Shown here piece by piece: positions 37,550 through 48,681 of a stretch of DNA of 64,000 nucleotides; position 1 is the first letter of the stretch, and each line of letters opens with the position of its first letter. The translations under genes and the position numbers were made by a program. The notes beneath the pieces were generated by a model. The model was not told the DNA's origin, made no database searches, and saw nothing but the letters and a program-made list of their open reading frames with translations. Origin of the DNA: Bacillus paramycoides (GTDB lineage: Bacteria > Bacillota > Bacilli > Bacillales > Bacillaceae_G); contig NZ_MAOI01000071.1 of assembly GCF_001884235.1 (NCBI RefSeq), positions 1 to 64,000 on the forward strand, written 5' to 3'.

Positions 37550-40222
37550 ATGACGCAATATACCCCTATGATACAGCAATACTTAAAGGTCAAGGCAGAC
37601 TATCAAGATGCCTTTTTATTTTTCCGCTTAGGTGATTTTTATGAAATGTTTTTTGAGGATGCGGTTAAAGCAGCTCATGAACTTGAAATTACATTAACGA
37701 GCCGAGATGGTGGTAGTAGTGAACGTATACCGATGTGCGGTGTACCGTATCATGCAGCTAAAAATTATATTGAACAACTTGTTGAAAAAGGATATAAAGT
37801 AGCAGTTTGTGAGCAAGTGGAAGATCCAAAAACAGCTAAAGGTGTAGTACGTCGTGAAGTAGTACAATTAATTACGCCAGGAACGATGATGGAAGGGCGT
37901 ACAATAGACGAGAAAGAGAATAACTTCTTAGCAGCATTAACACATTTTGAAGATGGATCTTATGCGCTAGCTTGTAATGATTTAACGACTGGACAAAATA
38001 CAGTGACGTTATTAACAGGTTCAGTAGAAGATATTTTATTAGAAGTGTATGCAACTGGTTCAAAAGAAATTGTTGTAGATTCTACATTTTCAAAAGATGA
38101 ATTAAATAAATTAACTGAAACATTAAAAATGACGATTTCGTATGAAGATGCAACAACTATTCCTGAAGGGTTAGAACACCTTGTGAAAAATGTTTCACAA
38201 GCAAAGTTAATTAAAGCAATTGGACGCTTATTTAACTATGTAATCAGAACTCAAAAACGCTCACTAGATCATTTGCAGCCAGTAGAAATTTATTACACGA
38301 ACCAATTTATGAAAATTGACGTGCATTCAAAACGCAATTTAGAGCTAACAGAGACTCTTCGTACGAAGGAAAAGACAGGCTCATTATTATGGCTATTAGA
38401 TAAAACAAAAACGGCTATGGGTGGACGTATGTTAAAACAGTGGATGGAACGTCCACTTATCCAAAAAGAAAAAGTGGAAGAGCGTTTAGAAATGGTTGAA
38501 ACATTTGTAAATGATTACTTCTTACGTGAAGATTTAAAAGAAAAATTAAAAGAAGTATATGATTTAGAACGTTTAGCAGGGAAAGTTGCATTTGGTAATG
38601 TAAATGCACGGGACTTATTACAGTTAAGACGCTCTTTACTTCAAGTACCAGCTATTTTAGAAGCGATAAGTCTGTTAGATAATGCTTATGCATCAAGATT
38701 AATTCAAGGCGCGGATCCATGTGAGAGCTTAACTGAATTACTAGGAAGAAGTATTCAAGAAAACCCACCGCTTTCTATTAAAGATGGAGATATTATTAAA
38801 GATGGTTATAATGACAAGCTTGATCAATATCGCTACGTTAGTAAAAACGGAAAAACGTGGATTGCTGAGCTTGAAAAACGAGAGCGTGATATTACAGGGA
38901 TTAAATCGTTGAAAATTGGGTACAACCGTATTTTCGGCTACTACATTGAAGTGACGAAAGCGAATCTTGCAGCACTTCCAGAAGGACGCTATGAGCGTAA
39001 ACAAACACTTGCAAATGCAGAGCGTTTCATTACAGATGAACTGAAAGAAAAAGAAACGTTAATTTTAGAAGCAGAAGAAAAAATTGTACAATTAGAATAC
39101 GATTTATTTACAGCACTTCGTGAAGAAGTAAAAGTATTCATTCCGAAATTACAACATTTAGCGAAAGTCATTAGTGAATTAGACGTACTACAAAGTTTTG
39201 CGACAGTTAGTGAAGAGGAGCAGTTTGTAAAACCTGTGTTAACAACTAAGCGCGAAATCTTTATTAAAGATGGTCGTCATCCTGTCGTTGAAAAAGTATT
39301 GAACGGGAAATTGTATGTACCAAATGATTGTATTATGCCGGAGAAGATGGATGTCTTTTTAATTACAGGACCGAACATGTCTGGTAAAAGTACGTATATG
39401 AGACAATTAGCACTAGTAACTGTTATGTCGCAAATCGGTTGTTTCGTACCAGCGACAGAAGCAGTATTACCTGTCTTCGATCAAATCTTTACGAGAATTG
39501 GTGCAGCGGATGATTTAATCTCGGGTCAAAGTACATTTATGGTCGAAATGTTAGAAGCGAAAAATGCAATTGCAAACGCATCAGAAAGAAGTTTAATTTT
39601 ATTCGATGAAATTGGACGCGGTACATCTACGTATGATGGTATGGCACTTGCACAAGCAATTATTGAACATATTCATGACCAAATTGGTGCGAAAACATTA
39701 TTCTCTACACATTATCATGAATTAACAGTGTTAGAAGAAAGTTTAGACCAACTAAAAAACGTACACGTTTCAGCTATTGAAGAGAATGGAAAAGTAGTTT
39801 TCCTTCATAAAATTCAAGATGGAGCGGCTGATAAAAGTTACGGAATTCACGTTGCTCAACTTGCTGAGCTTCCAGATAGCTTAATTGCTCGTGCGAAAGA
39901 AGTGTTAGCACAGCTAGAAGGACAGGAAGAAATTATTATTCCGAAACGAGTAGAAGTGAAGGTACAAGAAGTTGCCTCAGAACCAGTAGTTGTAGAAGAA
40001 GAACCAGCAGAAATACAAGAAAAGAAAGAAGAGACTGAAGAAGAGTCACAACTATCTTTCTTTGGAGGAGAACAATCTTCGAAAAAACAAGACAAGCCTG
40101 TGCTAGATCAAAAAGAAACGGCAGTACTTGCACAAATTAAAAAGATTGATTTACTTGATATGACGCCTTTAGAAGCGATGAATGAACTGTATCGTTTACA
40201 GAAAAAGTTAAAGAAAGGATGA
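37550..40222 (+). CDS. mutS: DNA mismatch repair protein MutS
   Basis: Recognises mismatches and recruits MutL. The 890 residues include the mismatch-stacking motif [11 protein letters not shown] (about 27-37), a connector, lever and clamp domains, then the ATPase with Walker [10 protein letters not shown] near 607 and [10 protein letters not shown]. The C-terminal region before the tetramerisation helix has an acidic insertion (about 800-850). A TATAAT at 37452 marks a likely promoter. mutL follows eight bases later. Confidence 0.98.
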   Translation: MTQYTPMIQQYLKVKADYQDAFLFFRLGDFYEMFFEDAVKAAHELEITLTSRDGGSSERIPMCGVPYHAAKNYIEQLVEKGYKVAVCEQVEDPKTAKGVVRREVVQLITPGTMMEGRTIDEKENNFLAALTHFEDGSYALACNDLTTGQNTVTLLTGSVEDILLEVYATGSKEIVVDSTFSKDELNKLTETLKMTISYEDATTIPEGLEHLVKNVSQAKLIKAIGRLFNYVIRTQKRSLDHLQPVEIYYTNQFMKIDVHSKRNLELTETLRTKEKTGSLLWLLDKTKTAMGGRMLKQWMERPLIQKEKVEERLEMVETFVNDYFLREDLKEKLKEVYDLERLAGKVAFGNVNARDLLQLRRSLLQVPAILEAISLLDNAYASRLIQGADPCESLTELLGRSIQENPPLSIKDGDIIKDGYNDKLDQYRYVSKNGKTWIAELEKRERDITGIKSLKIGYNRIFGYYIEVTKANLAALPEGRYERKQTLANAERFITDELKEKETLILEAEEKIVQLEYDLFTALREEVKVFIPKLQHLAKVISELDVLQSFATVSEEEQFVKPVLTTKREIFIKDGRHPVVEKVLNGKLYVPNDCIMPEKMDVFLITGPNMSGKSTYMRQLALVTVMSQIGCFVPATEAVLPVFDQIFTRIGAADDLISGQSTFMVEMLEAKNAIANASERSLILFDEIGRGTSTYDGMALAQAIIEHIHDQIGAKTLFSTHYHELTVLEESLDQLKNVHVSAIEENGKVVFLHKIQDGAADKSYGIHVAQLAELPDSLIARAKEVLAQLEGQEEIIIPKRVEVKVQEVASEPVVVEEEPAEIQEKKEETEEESQLSFFGGEQSSKKQDKPVLDQKETAVLAQIKKIDLLDMTPLEAMNELYRLQKKLKKG

Positions 40223-40230
40223 GTAAGTAG

Positions 40231-42174
40231 ATGGGGAAAATTCGCAAACTCGATGATCAACTCTCTAATTTAATTGCGGCAGGGGAAGTAGTAGAGCGCC
40301 CTGCCTCAGTTGTAAAAGAACTCGTGGAAAATTCCATCGATGCGAATAGTACATCTATTGAAATCCACTTAGAAGAAGCTGGGTTATCGAAAATTCGCAT
40401 CATTGATAATGGGGATGGCATTGCAGAAGAAGATTGTATCGTTGCATTTGAACGCCACGCGACGAGCAAAATTAAAGATGAAAATGATCTGTTTCGTATA
40501 AGAACGCTGGGTTTCCGCGGGGAGGCCCTGCCGAGTATTGCCTCTGTAAGTGAATTAGAATTAATCACAAGCACAGGTGATGCGCCTGGTACACACCTTA
40601 TCATTAAAGGTGGAGACATTATAAAACAAGAGAAAACGGCAAGCCGAAAAGGAACAGATATTACAGTACAAAACTTATTCTTTAATACACCAGCGCGTCT
40701 TAAATATATGAAAACTATTCATACAGAGCTTGGGAATATTACAGATATTGTGTATCGTATTGCGATGTCGCATCCTGAAGTATCGTTAAAGCTGTTTCAT
40801 AATGAAAAGAAATTGCTTCATACATCAGGGAACGGTGATGTAAGACAAGTACTTGCAGCGATTTATAGCATTCAAGTTGCGAAGAAGCTTATTCCAATTG
40901 AAGCTGAATCTTTAGATTTCACAATTAAAGGGTATGTAACATTGCCAGAAGTAACGCGAGCGTCTCGTAACTATATGTCAACGATTGTAAATGGCCGTTA
41001 CGTTCGAAATTTCGTATTAATGAAAGCCATTCAGCAAGGGTACCATACATTACTGCCAGTTGGACGATATCCAATCGGTTTCTTATCGATTGAAATGGAT
41101 CCAATGCTAGTTGATGTTAACGTACATCCAGCGAAATTAGAAGTTCGTTTTAGTAAAGAACAAGAATTGCTAAAGCTTATCGAAGAAACACTGCAAGCTG
41201 CATTCAAAAAAATACAGCTCATTCCAGATGCAGGTGTAACAACGAAGAAAAAAGAAAAAGATGAAAGTGTACAAGGGCAGTTCCAGTTTGAGCATGCAAA
41301 GCCGAAAGAACCAACAATGCCAAACATTGTTTTACCGACTGGAATGGATGAAAAACAAGAAGAAACAACGACTGTGAAACAACCAGCACAACTTTGGCAA
41401 CCGCCGAAACAAGAATGGCAACCACCACAGTCGCTTGTAAGAGAAGAAGAAAGTTGGCAACCATCCTATAAACCAGTAGTAGAAGAAACGGTTCAAGAGG
41501 AAAAAGAATGGACTAGCAATGAAGAGGACTTTGAATTAGAGGAATTGGAAGAAGAAGTTCGAGAAATAGAAGAGATTGAAATGAACGGTAATGATTTACC
41601 GCCACTTTATCCAATTGGACAAATGCACGGAACCTATATATTCGCTCAAAATGATAAAGGGTTATATATGATTGATCAGCATGCAGCACAAGAGCGCATT
41701 AATTATGAATATTTCCGTGATAAAGTGGGACGAGTTACGCAAGAAGTGCAAGAATTACTTGTACCGTATCGCATCGATTTATCTCTTACCGAATTTTTAC
41801 GTGTTGAAGAACAGTTAGAAGAACTAAAAAAAGTCGGACTATTTCTAGAGCAATTCGGCCATCAATCCTTTATAGTCCGCTCGCACCCAACGTGGTTCCC
41901 GAAAGGACAAGAAACAGAAATCATCGATGAAATGATGGAACAAGTCGTCAAGCTAAAAAAAGTAGACATAAAAAAACTACGAGAAGAAGCTGCCATCATG
42001 ATGAGCTGTAAAGCATCGATTAAAGCAAATCAATATTTAACGAACGATCAAATATTCGCTTTACTCGAAGAACTTCGTACGACGACGAACCCATACACAT
42101 GTCCGCATGGAAGACCGATTCTTGTGCATCATTCTACTTATGAATTGGAGAAGATGTTTAAGAGGGTTATGTAG
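40231..42174 (+). CDS. mutL: DNA mismatch repair protein MutL
   Basis: GHKL ATPase and nicking endonuclease of mismatch repair. N-terminal ATPase motifs are NSIDAN, DNGDGI and [11 protein letters not shown] Trp/Pro/Gln-rich linker (about 380-430) follows, then the C-terminal domain with the metal-binding endonuclease motif [12 protein letters not shown] near residue 482, so this MutL can nick DNA, as expected in a MutH-less organism. It is 647 residues and co-transcribed with mutS. Confidence 0.97.
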   Translation: MGKIRKLDDQLSNLIAAGEVVERPASVVKELVENSIDANSTSIEIHLEEAGLSKIRIIDNGDGIAEEDCIVAFERHATSKIKDENDLFRIRTLGFRGEALPSIASVSELELITSTGDAPGTHLIIKGGDIIKQEKTASRKGTDITVQNLFFNTPARLKYMKTIHTELGNITDIVYRIAMSHPEVSLKLFHNEKKLLHTSGNGDVRQVLAAIYSIQVAKKLIPIEAESLDFTIKGYVTLPEVTRASRNYMSTIVNGRYVRNFVLMKAIQQGYHTLLPVGRYPIGFLSIEMDPMLVDVNVHPAKLEVRFSKEQELLKLIEETLQAAFKKIQLIPDAGVTTKKKEKDESVQGQFQFEHAKPKEPTMPNIVLPTGMDEKQEETTTVKQPAQLWQPPKQEWQPPQSLVREEESWQPSYKPVVEETVQEEKEWTSNEEDFELEELEEEVREIEEIEMNGNDLPPLYPIGQMHGTYIFAQNDKGLYMIDQHAAQERINYEYFRDKVGRVTQEVQELLVPYRIDLSLTEFLRVEEQLEELKKVGLFLEQFGHQSFIVRSHPTWFPKGQETEIIDEMMEQVVKLKKVDIKKLREEAAIMMSCKASIKANQYLTNDQIFALLEELRTTTNPYTCPHGRPILVHHSTYELEKMFKRVM

Positions 42175-42191
42175 GGTTTATAAAATTAGAT

Positions 42192-42231
42192 GTAAGAGGG
42201 GAGCAACATATTAATGTTGCTCCCCTCTTAC
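42192..42231. other. 18-bp perfect hairpin behind mutL
   Basis: Positions 42192-42209 and 42214-42231 are exact complements with an ATTA loop. No T-tract follows on the plus strand. It may still act as a 3'-end stabiliser or a terminator of unusual type. Confidence 0.7.
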
Positions 42232-42499
42232 TATGTACACTTGTAATTGTTAAATGAGAATGGGATGGAGTATTATTGCTGTTTATTTAAATTTAAGCTC
42301 ATCATAATTCATGTTATAAGTAATTCATTTCTTGGCTAGTGCGGCCTTAATTTATCTATGTATAAAAAAGCGCTGTATACCAGCACTTTTTAAAAGGTAC
42401 GTGAATTGTATAATAAAGATTTATACATTGCTAAAAACGTAACTATGCATGGCCAAATATTGATTCTTATTTGGTTAATTATTATAAGGATCTATACAA
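42232..42499. terminator. Gene-free stretch with a bidirectional terminator at 42364-42391
   Basis: AAAAAGCGCTG and CAGCACTTTTT pair around TATAC. On the minus strand it ends in T6, so it fits the small gene at 42500-42682. The rest of the stretch holds nothing I recognise. Confidence 0.55.
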
Positions 42500-42682
42500 T
42501 TATTTATTTTTATTATTAATTTTTTCAGTGTATAGAACTTGCTCTTTGTAATGCTTCTTAATTGGGAAAGTATGTGTACCTGTGCCATTTTTGAATTTTT
42601 TATCAATGGGGTTTTTTAGAGGGATTGTTGTAGTTTCGGTAAATTCATATGGGTAATTTATTTTAGATTTATCTTCAAACAT
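42500..42682 (-). CDS. Small hypothetical protein (60 aa)
   Basis: A 60-residue basic, hydrophilic protein (MFEDKSKINYPYEFTETTTI...) without signal or membrane segment. It is supported by an excellent ribosome site AAAAAGGAGG at proper spacing ahead of ATG and by a terminator behind it. The family is not recognised. The final residues are Asn/Lys-rich (INNKNK). It is monocistronic and surrounded by non-coding, partly mobile-element-derived DNA. Confidence 0.6.
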   Translation of the reverse strand: MFEDKSKINYPYEFTETTTIPLKNPIDKKFKNGTGTHTFPIKKHYKEQVLYTEKINNKNK

Positions 42683-42800
42683 GAAAATGCCTCCTTTTTA
42701 GGGTTTCCTAAATTCTTTACTATAACATGATATGCATATATGTTTTTTTGGACTAGTTATTTATATAGGTTAATGGAATTTAATAACATAACTACTGAAA

Positions 42801-42945
42801 TATTTTAAAGGAAAACAATTCGAGAAAGATATTGTATGAATAGCAGTTGACTACTATTGTTATTTTTAAGTTATCGTGATGTATTTGAAATTTTGAAGAG
42901 ACGTGGCATATCGGTTCATCTAACAACCATTAGTGATGGGTTCTT
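42801..42945 (+). pseudogene. Decayed IS6-family transposase fragment
   Basis: Two adjoining frames read YFKGKQFEKDIV, a stop, IAVDYYCYF, then after a frameshift LSYRDVFEILKRRGISVH and TTI. This is the characteristic N-terminal part of IS6/IS240-type DDE transposases (FK.K.F..DII....RWY..Y.LSYRDL.E....RG). The catalytic domain and terminal repeats are absent, so it is a dead relic. The flanking 42683-42800 and 42946-43218 hold nothing else clear. Confidence 0.7.
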
Positions 42946-43218
42946 TTATTTATCAGCGAAGTAAATAATGCATATATATTCGTTATAGATTGTTTTTATA
43001 ATGTGATTTATATGGGTTTTTCCTGATAATATAATGTGAAATATTATATTATTATTAGGTTATTAGGAACACTTAATGTTGTTTCACAACTGAAAGCGAA
43101 TTGAAAAAGAACTGAAACTTTTCTCATAAAAATTCAATCTTACTTGAAAAATGAAAGGAAAATGAAATTTTCTAAAAGAAATTCTTTGTTAAGATAAAAA
43201 GCATACATAAAAAAAGTA

Positions 43219-43251
43219 TTGACATATCTTAAAAATGTGTTTTCAAGATAT
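43219..43251 (+). promoter_or_regulatory. Promoter element and dyad ahead of the dynamin-like gene
   Basis: A perfect TTGACA at 43219-43224 is followed by the inverted repeat ATATCTT (43224-43230) / AAGATAT (43245-43251) that ends just before the GGGGG ribosome site. No good -10 is placed at 16-18 bases. The dyad could be an operator or an mRNA hairpin. Confidence 0.45.
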
Positions 43252-43264
43252 AGTGGGGGAAAAG

Positions 43265-46048
43265 ATGAGAATAGAAAAACAATTAATAAAAAAGATGTAT
43301 TATGAAACATTCCTAATGGAGAATGAAACAAAACCACCTCTTGACGTACTTGGGGAAGTTTATGTAAACGAAGAAAAAAATGAGATTTCCGATGGGTCTT
43401 ATATTCGTTTTGCACAAGGTGAATTTTATTATCACCATCAAGATTTTGAAGCAGCTATTTTCAAATGGGAGAAAGTTGGCAATGAACTAGCGCCATGGGC
43501 ACAAAAAAACATTGCGGATGCTTACTTTGAACTGAACCGATTATCAGTTGCTGAAGAGGTTTATACTTCTATTACTACTGATAACAAAATATTGATGACT
43601 GAAATTGGACTACAATTACTTTCTCTTTACATCGAGCAAAATAATTTTGACTCAGCTTTCGCTGTTATTAAAGAAGCAGTTTCTTTAAATCCCGATTATC
43701 CAAACGTCACAATAATTGCCCGTTCCTTTTATGAGGAACAACAAGATTTTGATAGTGCAGTAGAGCTTGCTGTGAATGAGTTAATTCGAACAGAATCTTA
43801 TCCGTGGTTTGAGGTTCTAAAAGGATATATCGATAAAGGATTTACTAAAAATATTTCACCAGATTATTTTTATGAAGTATTAGTTACATTAAATAATGTA
43901 GATCAAGTGCAATTTACGCAAATTGTTTCAGCACTTTGGAACAGTTATAAAAATGAACAAAATTACTTATTATGGCTTAACACAATAAATGAGTTTTTCT
44001 TACATATCGAAATACATTCGTCCGATATATGGGACAAAATTTCTTCTCTTTACGAAGAAACGTACTTTGAATTAATTCAAGGTCAATACATGCTTAGACA
44101 ATTACATGATATCATTCCAAATCTGTTAACAAATTGGTTAAAGGTAGTCAATCCGTCTCATGCGGTATTTCCATCAGCAGCTGTATTGGCATGGGATGAG
44201 ATTTTCCCTTCCAAAATAGATTCAGCAAATATAAAACATGCGGAAAACCTACTGTTATATTCTATTAATCATGTGGATGGCTTAGAGTATAGTTTACATC
44301 TTTTTGAATCTATTACACAGTGGGCACAAAAGCATGAAATAGAAATGGGTCACCGATTTAGATGGTTAGTTGGCGAGCTTGCAGATTTAAGAACAAATCG
44401 TATTTTAGTAACGGGAACGTCAGGAAACGGAAAAACTGCATTTATTAACTCCATATTAGGAGAAAATATATTAGAAAACTCAATCTCGAATGTAGTGGTT
44501 TTAAAAAATGATGCTCATACAGAAATTAACGCTATAACAGATGCAGCCATTACGACAACTGAGAATTTCTCTGATTACCATAATATGATGTCTCTACACC
44601 ATCAAACATATAGAGATAGAGCATGTGTTGAATTTAAATTACCATGCAGATTTTTAAGCAAAAATAAACTTACATTCGTAGTTACACCTGGCTTTAATAG
44701 GAATAACGACACTAGAGATGAGATATTTGAATATCTAAATTCTGTAGACGAATTATTGTTCGTATTGAATGCGGATTCACCTTTTACTGATAAAGAACGT
44801 GACATTCTGTTAAGCATTCAAGAACATACACCAAATCTACAAATTCATTTCTTATTAAATAAAATAGATAACATTTACAGTGAAGCAGAAATAAAAAGAG
44901 TATTACATGATACGCAAGCGAGAATAAACGCATATTTCCCGCATGCGAGACTTTTCCCTTACTCTTCGTTATATACAAGTAGTCAACAACTAAATGATTT
45001 AACTGAGTTTATTCGTTTTAACTTTAACTATAAAAATATCGATGCAGAACGTACTGAAAAGCTATTGTTTTTCATTCGAAAAACAATTACATATCTTTTG
45101 GATAAACGAGTTGAGAAGGAAAACAATCTAGTGGATGTTATTAATTGGAATGAAGATATGTTAGTTAAACTAAATGGTTGTATTAATAACCTTACTGCTT
45201 TTGAGAAGGAAAAAATTCATTTAATTACAGAATCATATCGTGCAATGAAAACTGAAATTACTAATGATCTTACTGAACGTATTCCGAAGCTATTGCAGAG
45301 TTGTTCTGATTTAATTAGTGAAGAAAGCGATTTCGGGCACATTGATATTGAACTAAATACAGCGATGAACAAAAGAGTACACAAATATTTAGAACAAACT
45401 GTATTACCTAATTTTGCTCGTTCTATGCAAAATTGGATTGAAACTTCTAATAATGAGTTCCTTCAAAGTCAATCGCACTTAGAAGAACTCAGTGAAGGAC
45501 TTAATTCTTTATTTGGAGAAAATCGAATACAGTTAGAATGTGACTTTAAAGTGCTTGATGACTGGCGCAGAGATACTGATAGAATGACGACTAGAATACA
45601 AATGGAAGAAGTAAATATTTTACGCCGATTTACGCCAGCACAATTTTTACTGAAAAGTGCCGGTAAATTATTTGGGGTTCTTCCTAAAAATAAAGCTATG
45701 CTATATAACAAATACAAACAGTATTTAGAAAATGAAGATTATACCGAGGTAACGGCTTCTATTATGAAGAAATTTTTCTTGCAATTTGAGCTGTTTGAAA
45801 ACACACAAGAGCGGGATATTAATATGTTCTTTAGGAATCCATTTAACTCCTTGAAACAAGCTGTAGAAAATACTCATTTAGAAATACAAGAAAAACAAGA
45901 GATATTACATAAAATGAAATCAAATCCTGAAGTTTATCATGATTCTATAACGCTCTTTGAATTGAGATTACGTCAATGTGAAGTAATCTTAAATATAGGT
46001 GAGGATAATGCCTATACAGATTTAACTTTAGAAACAACTATAGAATAA
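43265..46048 (+). CDS. Large TPR-plus-dynamin-like GTPase
   Basis: A 927-residue protein. Residues about 30-230 are tetratricopeptide-like helix pairs (YIRFAQGEFYYHHQDFEAAI, WAQKNIADAYFELNRLSVAEE, AVSLNPDYPNV). A GTPase domain follows with G1 GTSGNGKTA near 383, G3-like VVTPGFNRN near 472 and G4 NKID near 530. The rest is helical with a coiled-coil tail, like dynamin-type membrane-remodelling proteins. The G3 aspartate is missing. ATG 43265 has GTGGGGGAAAAG. It is a single-gene unit with a strong terminator; role unknown, perhaps membrane stress or phage defence. Confidence 0.8.
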   Translation: MRIEKQLIKKMYYETFLMENETKPPLDVLGEVYVNEEKNEISDGSYIRFAQGEFYYHHQDFEAAIFKWEKVGNELAPWAQKNIADAYFELNRLSVAEEVYTSITTDNKILMTEIGLQLLSLYIEQNNFDSAFAVIKEAVSLNPDYPNVTIIARSFYEEQQDFDSAVELAVNELIRTESYPWFEVLKGYIDKGFTKNISPDYFYEVLVTLNNVDQVQFTQIVSALWNSYKNEQNYLLWLNTINEFFLHIEIHSSDIWDKISSLYEETYFELIQGQYMLRQLHDIIPNLLTNWLKVVNPSHAVFPSAAVLAWDEIFPSKIDSANIKHAENLLLYSINHVDGLEYSLHLFESITQWAQKHEIEMGHRFRWLVGELADLRTNRILVTGTSGNGKTAFINSILGENILENSISNVVVLKNDAHTEINAITDAAITTTENFSDYHNMMSLHHQTYRDRACVEFKLPCRFLSKNKLTFVVTPGFNRNNDTRDEIFEYLNSVDELLFVLNADSPFTDKERDILLSIQEHTPNLQIHFLLNKIDNIYSEAEIKRVLHDTQARINAYFPHARLFPYSSLYTSSQQLNDLTEFIRFNFNYKNIDAERTEKLLFFIRKTITYLLDKRVEKENNLVDVINWNEDMLVKLNGCINNLTAFEKEKIHLITESYRAMKTEITNDLTERIPKLLQSCSDLISEESDFGHIDIELNTAMNKRVHKYLEQTVLPNFARSMQNWIETSNNEFLQSQSHLEELSEGLNSLFGENRIQLECDFKVLDDWRRDTDRMTTRIQMEEVNILRRFTPAQFLLKSAGKLFGVLPKNKAMLYNKYKQYLENEDYTEVTASIMKKFFLQFELFENTQERDINMFFRNPFNSLKQAVENTHLEIQEKQEILHKMKSNPEVYHDSITLFELRLRQCEVILNIGEDNAYTDLTLETTIE

Positions 46049-46051
46049 ACG

Positions 46052-46103
46052 TAAAACAACTCCAAAATACACAATAAAAGTGGATTTTGGAGTTGTTTTT
46101 TGC
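46052..46103 (+). terminator. Terminator after the dynamin-like gene
   Basis: AAAACAACTCCAAAAT and its complement ATTTTGGAGTTGTTTT form a 16-bp stem, extended by CAC/GTG, ending in TT. Confidence 0.93.
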
Positions 46104-46165
46104 TTACATCCGTATAATATGTCAGGTCTTTTTTTATATTAAATTGCATCATATGTTATAAGAAA

Positions 46166-46200
46166 GTAAAAAGGGAGCAACCGTAATTAGTTGCTCCCTT
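46166..46200 (-). terminator. Terminator of the ltaS-type gene
   Basis: AAGGGAGCAAC (46171-46181) and GTTGCTCCCTT (46190-46200). On the minus strand it ends in TTTTTACTTTC. Confidence 0.9.
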
Positions 46201-46212
46201 CGCATATATAGA

Positions 46213-48132
46213 TTATTTTTCAGTTTCTTTAATTTTAGTTTTTACTTCTCCAGTTTTAATTTTATTACTTTCTGAGAAACGTAATAGATCGCCTTCAATA
46301 ATTTTGTCAGACATTCGTAATTCATTTTGTGCACGGTTAATCATTTCTTGAGCTTCTTTTTTTGGTAAATCTACAATCTCACCTGTTTCTCGATTATAAA
46401 AAGTATGATTTGTATATGCATACTTGTCAGTAACGAAGCTACCATCACGGAAAACAACAAATCCGGTATATTCATCTGAAAACATATCATGGCCAAAACG
46501 GATATCGTTAGTAGTATCAACCCCTAATAAATTTAGAATAGTAGGTTTCATATCGATTTGTCCTGTAGGCTTTGAAATGGTTTGACCTTCTTTTTGTCCA
46601 GGGACATGAATATATAAAGGTGTACGTTGTAAATTTAAAGTATCAAATTCTGTTATTTGATCTTTTTCTAAAAACTGCGCCATTGCGCGATTATGTTTTT
46701 CGGAAATGCCATAATGATCGCCGTATAACACAATAATAGAATCATCATAAAGCCCCTCAGCTTTTAAACGCTCAATAAAGTTTTTAATTGATTCGTCTAA
46801 GTAACGAGCTGTTACGATGTAACGATCAAATACGCCATTACCAGAGTTATATGGTTCAATGAATTTTGTATCTTCATCATACGTAAATGGATAATGGTTT
46901 GTTAAAGTAAGGAAACGAGCATAAAATGGTTGATCAATCGTTTTTAAGATGTCTACTGATTGATCAAAGTATTCGATATCTTTTAATCCCCAATTTAAAT
47001 TTGTTTCTGGCGTAATTTTGTAATCAAGTTCATTATAGTAACGATCATAACCAAGAGCAGAGTACATGATATTACGATTCCAAAATGTTGCGTTATTCGC
47101 ATGAAATACGGTAGTGAAATAACCTTGTTGACGTAAAATTTCTGGAGTCGCAGTATAGTCATTGTTACCGTGTGTAAAGAATACAGCTCCTCGATTTAAT
47201 GGATACAACGATGTATCTATTAGAAATTCAGAATCTGATGTTTTTCCTTGACCAGTTTGGTGGAAAAAGTTATCAAAGTAATAGCTTTCATTTATGAATT
47301 CATTCAAGAACGGTGTAACTTCTTGACCATTGACGGATGCACCTATTAAAAAGGTTTGCAAGGATTCAAGGGTGACGACAATTACGTTTTTTCCTTTTGC
47401 TGAGCCAAACATAGTAGGGTTCGGCTCACTTTGGTTTGCTTTTACGTAGTTTTCTGTTTCTTGTAATTTACTACTATCAGCAAGTGCCTTTTGTGATCCT
47501 GCTTTTACTTGCAGTGTCAAATCATATACTTGATGAGTGTATAGTCCTAAATTTTTAACAAGCATTACTCGGTCGAAGGATCTCGTTAATAATTCAGGTC
47601 GCTCTTTTTCTGCAAGATGTAGATTCGCAAAAAATACAGCAATCGTTAAAAGAAAATATAACAAGCGTGCAGAATGAGTTACACGTCCTGTTTTAAAGAC
47701 TATTGATTTCTTCTTTAACAAAATAAAGAAGAAAATAATGTCTACGAATGCGAGTATAATTTTGTAGTTAAATATTTCTTTAATACTACCGCCTAATTGT
47801 GTAAAGTTTGATGTTTGTCCAAGTACTGGTAACGTAACGAAATCACTATAAAAATCATAGAACATTACATTCCCAACAAGTACGATTGTTAATAAAAAAT
47901 TAATACATAGCGCTATATAATTTCGCTTTTCACCATTTGCAAATAATGCTAATCCGACAAAAGCTAAGGATGCAGCTAGAGGGCTAATAAACAAAATAAG
48001 CTCTTGTGTAGAAGACTCAATTTTTAAATCAAAACTGAATCGCGTAATAAGATATGTTTTTAACCATACTGCTAAAGCAATTATTATAACAAAGCTTATA
48101 TTTTGCATTTGTAAATTTATTTTATTCTTCAT
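46213..48132 (-). CDS. ltaS: Lipoteichoic acid synthase-type sulfatase
   Basis: Polymerises or primes glycerol phosphate chains on a glycolipid anchor, using phosphatidylglycerol. Five membrane segments lie in residues about 10-205, then an extracellular sulfatase-fold domain with the catalytic threonine in TGQGKTSDSEF near 297 and metal ligands in YGDHYGISEKHN. The 639 residues are typical. Bacilli carry several paralogues (LtaS, YfnI, YqgS, YvgJ), and which one this is cannot be settled from the sequence alone. Monocistronic. Confidence 0.9.
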   Translation of the reverse strand: MKNKINLQMQNISFVIIIALAVWLKTYLITRFSFDLKIESSTQELILFISPLAASLAFVGLALFANGEKRNYIALCINFLLTIVLVGNVMFYDFYSDFVTLPVLGQTSNFTQLGGSIKEIFNYKIILAFVDIIFFFILLKKKSIVFKTGRVTHSARLLYFLLTIAVFFANLHLAEKERPELLTRSFDRVMLVKNLGLYTHQVYDLTLQVKAGSQKALADSSKLQETENYVKANQSEPNPTMFGSAKGKNVIVVTLESLQTFLIGASVNGQEVTPFLNEFINESYYFDNFFHQTGQGKTSDSEFLIDTSLYPLNRGAVFFTHGNNDYTATPEILRQQGYFTTVFHANNATFWNRNIMYSALGYDRYYNELDYKITPETNLNWGLKDIEYFDQSVDILKTIDQPFYARFLTLTNHYPFTYDEDTKFIEPYNSGNGVFDRYIVTARYLDESIKNFIERLKAEGLYDDSIIVLYGDHYGISEKHNRAMAQFLEKDQITEFDTLNLQRTPLYIHVPGQKEGQTISKPTGQIDMKPTILNLLGVDTTNDIRFGHDMFSDEYTGFVVFRDGSFVTDKYAYTNHTFYNRETGEIVDLPKKEAQEMINRAQNELRMSDKIIEGDLLRFSESNKIKTGEVKTKIKETEK

Positions 48133-48681
48133 TTTTACACCTTCTTTATATGAATTATTTAACTAATGTTATATATTATATTTTCATAACTATTAGAGTG
48201 TAATGAACCATTTAGATTATGTTTTTCTAAAGGTAATAATTTGAAGTATTCATATACATACAATGGGGGATTTTAAAGCGAAGTAACATAAATCTAATTT
48301 TTTTAGAAACGGAGCAGAAAAAGTCATAGTTGTAGTGAAATTGACTTATAGACATCCTAACATATTAAACACTATGATGATGTTACAAAATATCGAACAA
48401 ATGAAAGTGAAAATGAATAGACGCTTTTTAAACTATTGACATTATATTAGTTAGAATTTTTAAAAAGTTTTTTAAGAGTAAACAATTATATTAATTAGTA
48501 GAAAACTACATTCTACATAGAATGTAGTTTTTCATGTGTTTTTAATATATCCCGTAAAATCCTGATTCTTTGTGGGATAATCATTAGCGGGGAGGGATAA
48601 TAATTTCGTTAAAGCTATTATTAGATAAGTAAAGTGTTGGTGAAACTTAAAACATTTTGACTGGCATCTTAATTAAAGGGT
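48133..48681. other. Gene-free stretch with a 12-bp hairpin at 48503-48532
   Basis: AAAACTACATTC and GAATGTAGTTTT pair around CATA with T-tracts on both sides, so it could terminate in either direction. It lies 150 bases beyond the flavoprotein stop. No other feature is visible. Confidence 0.5.
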
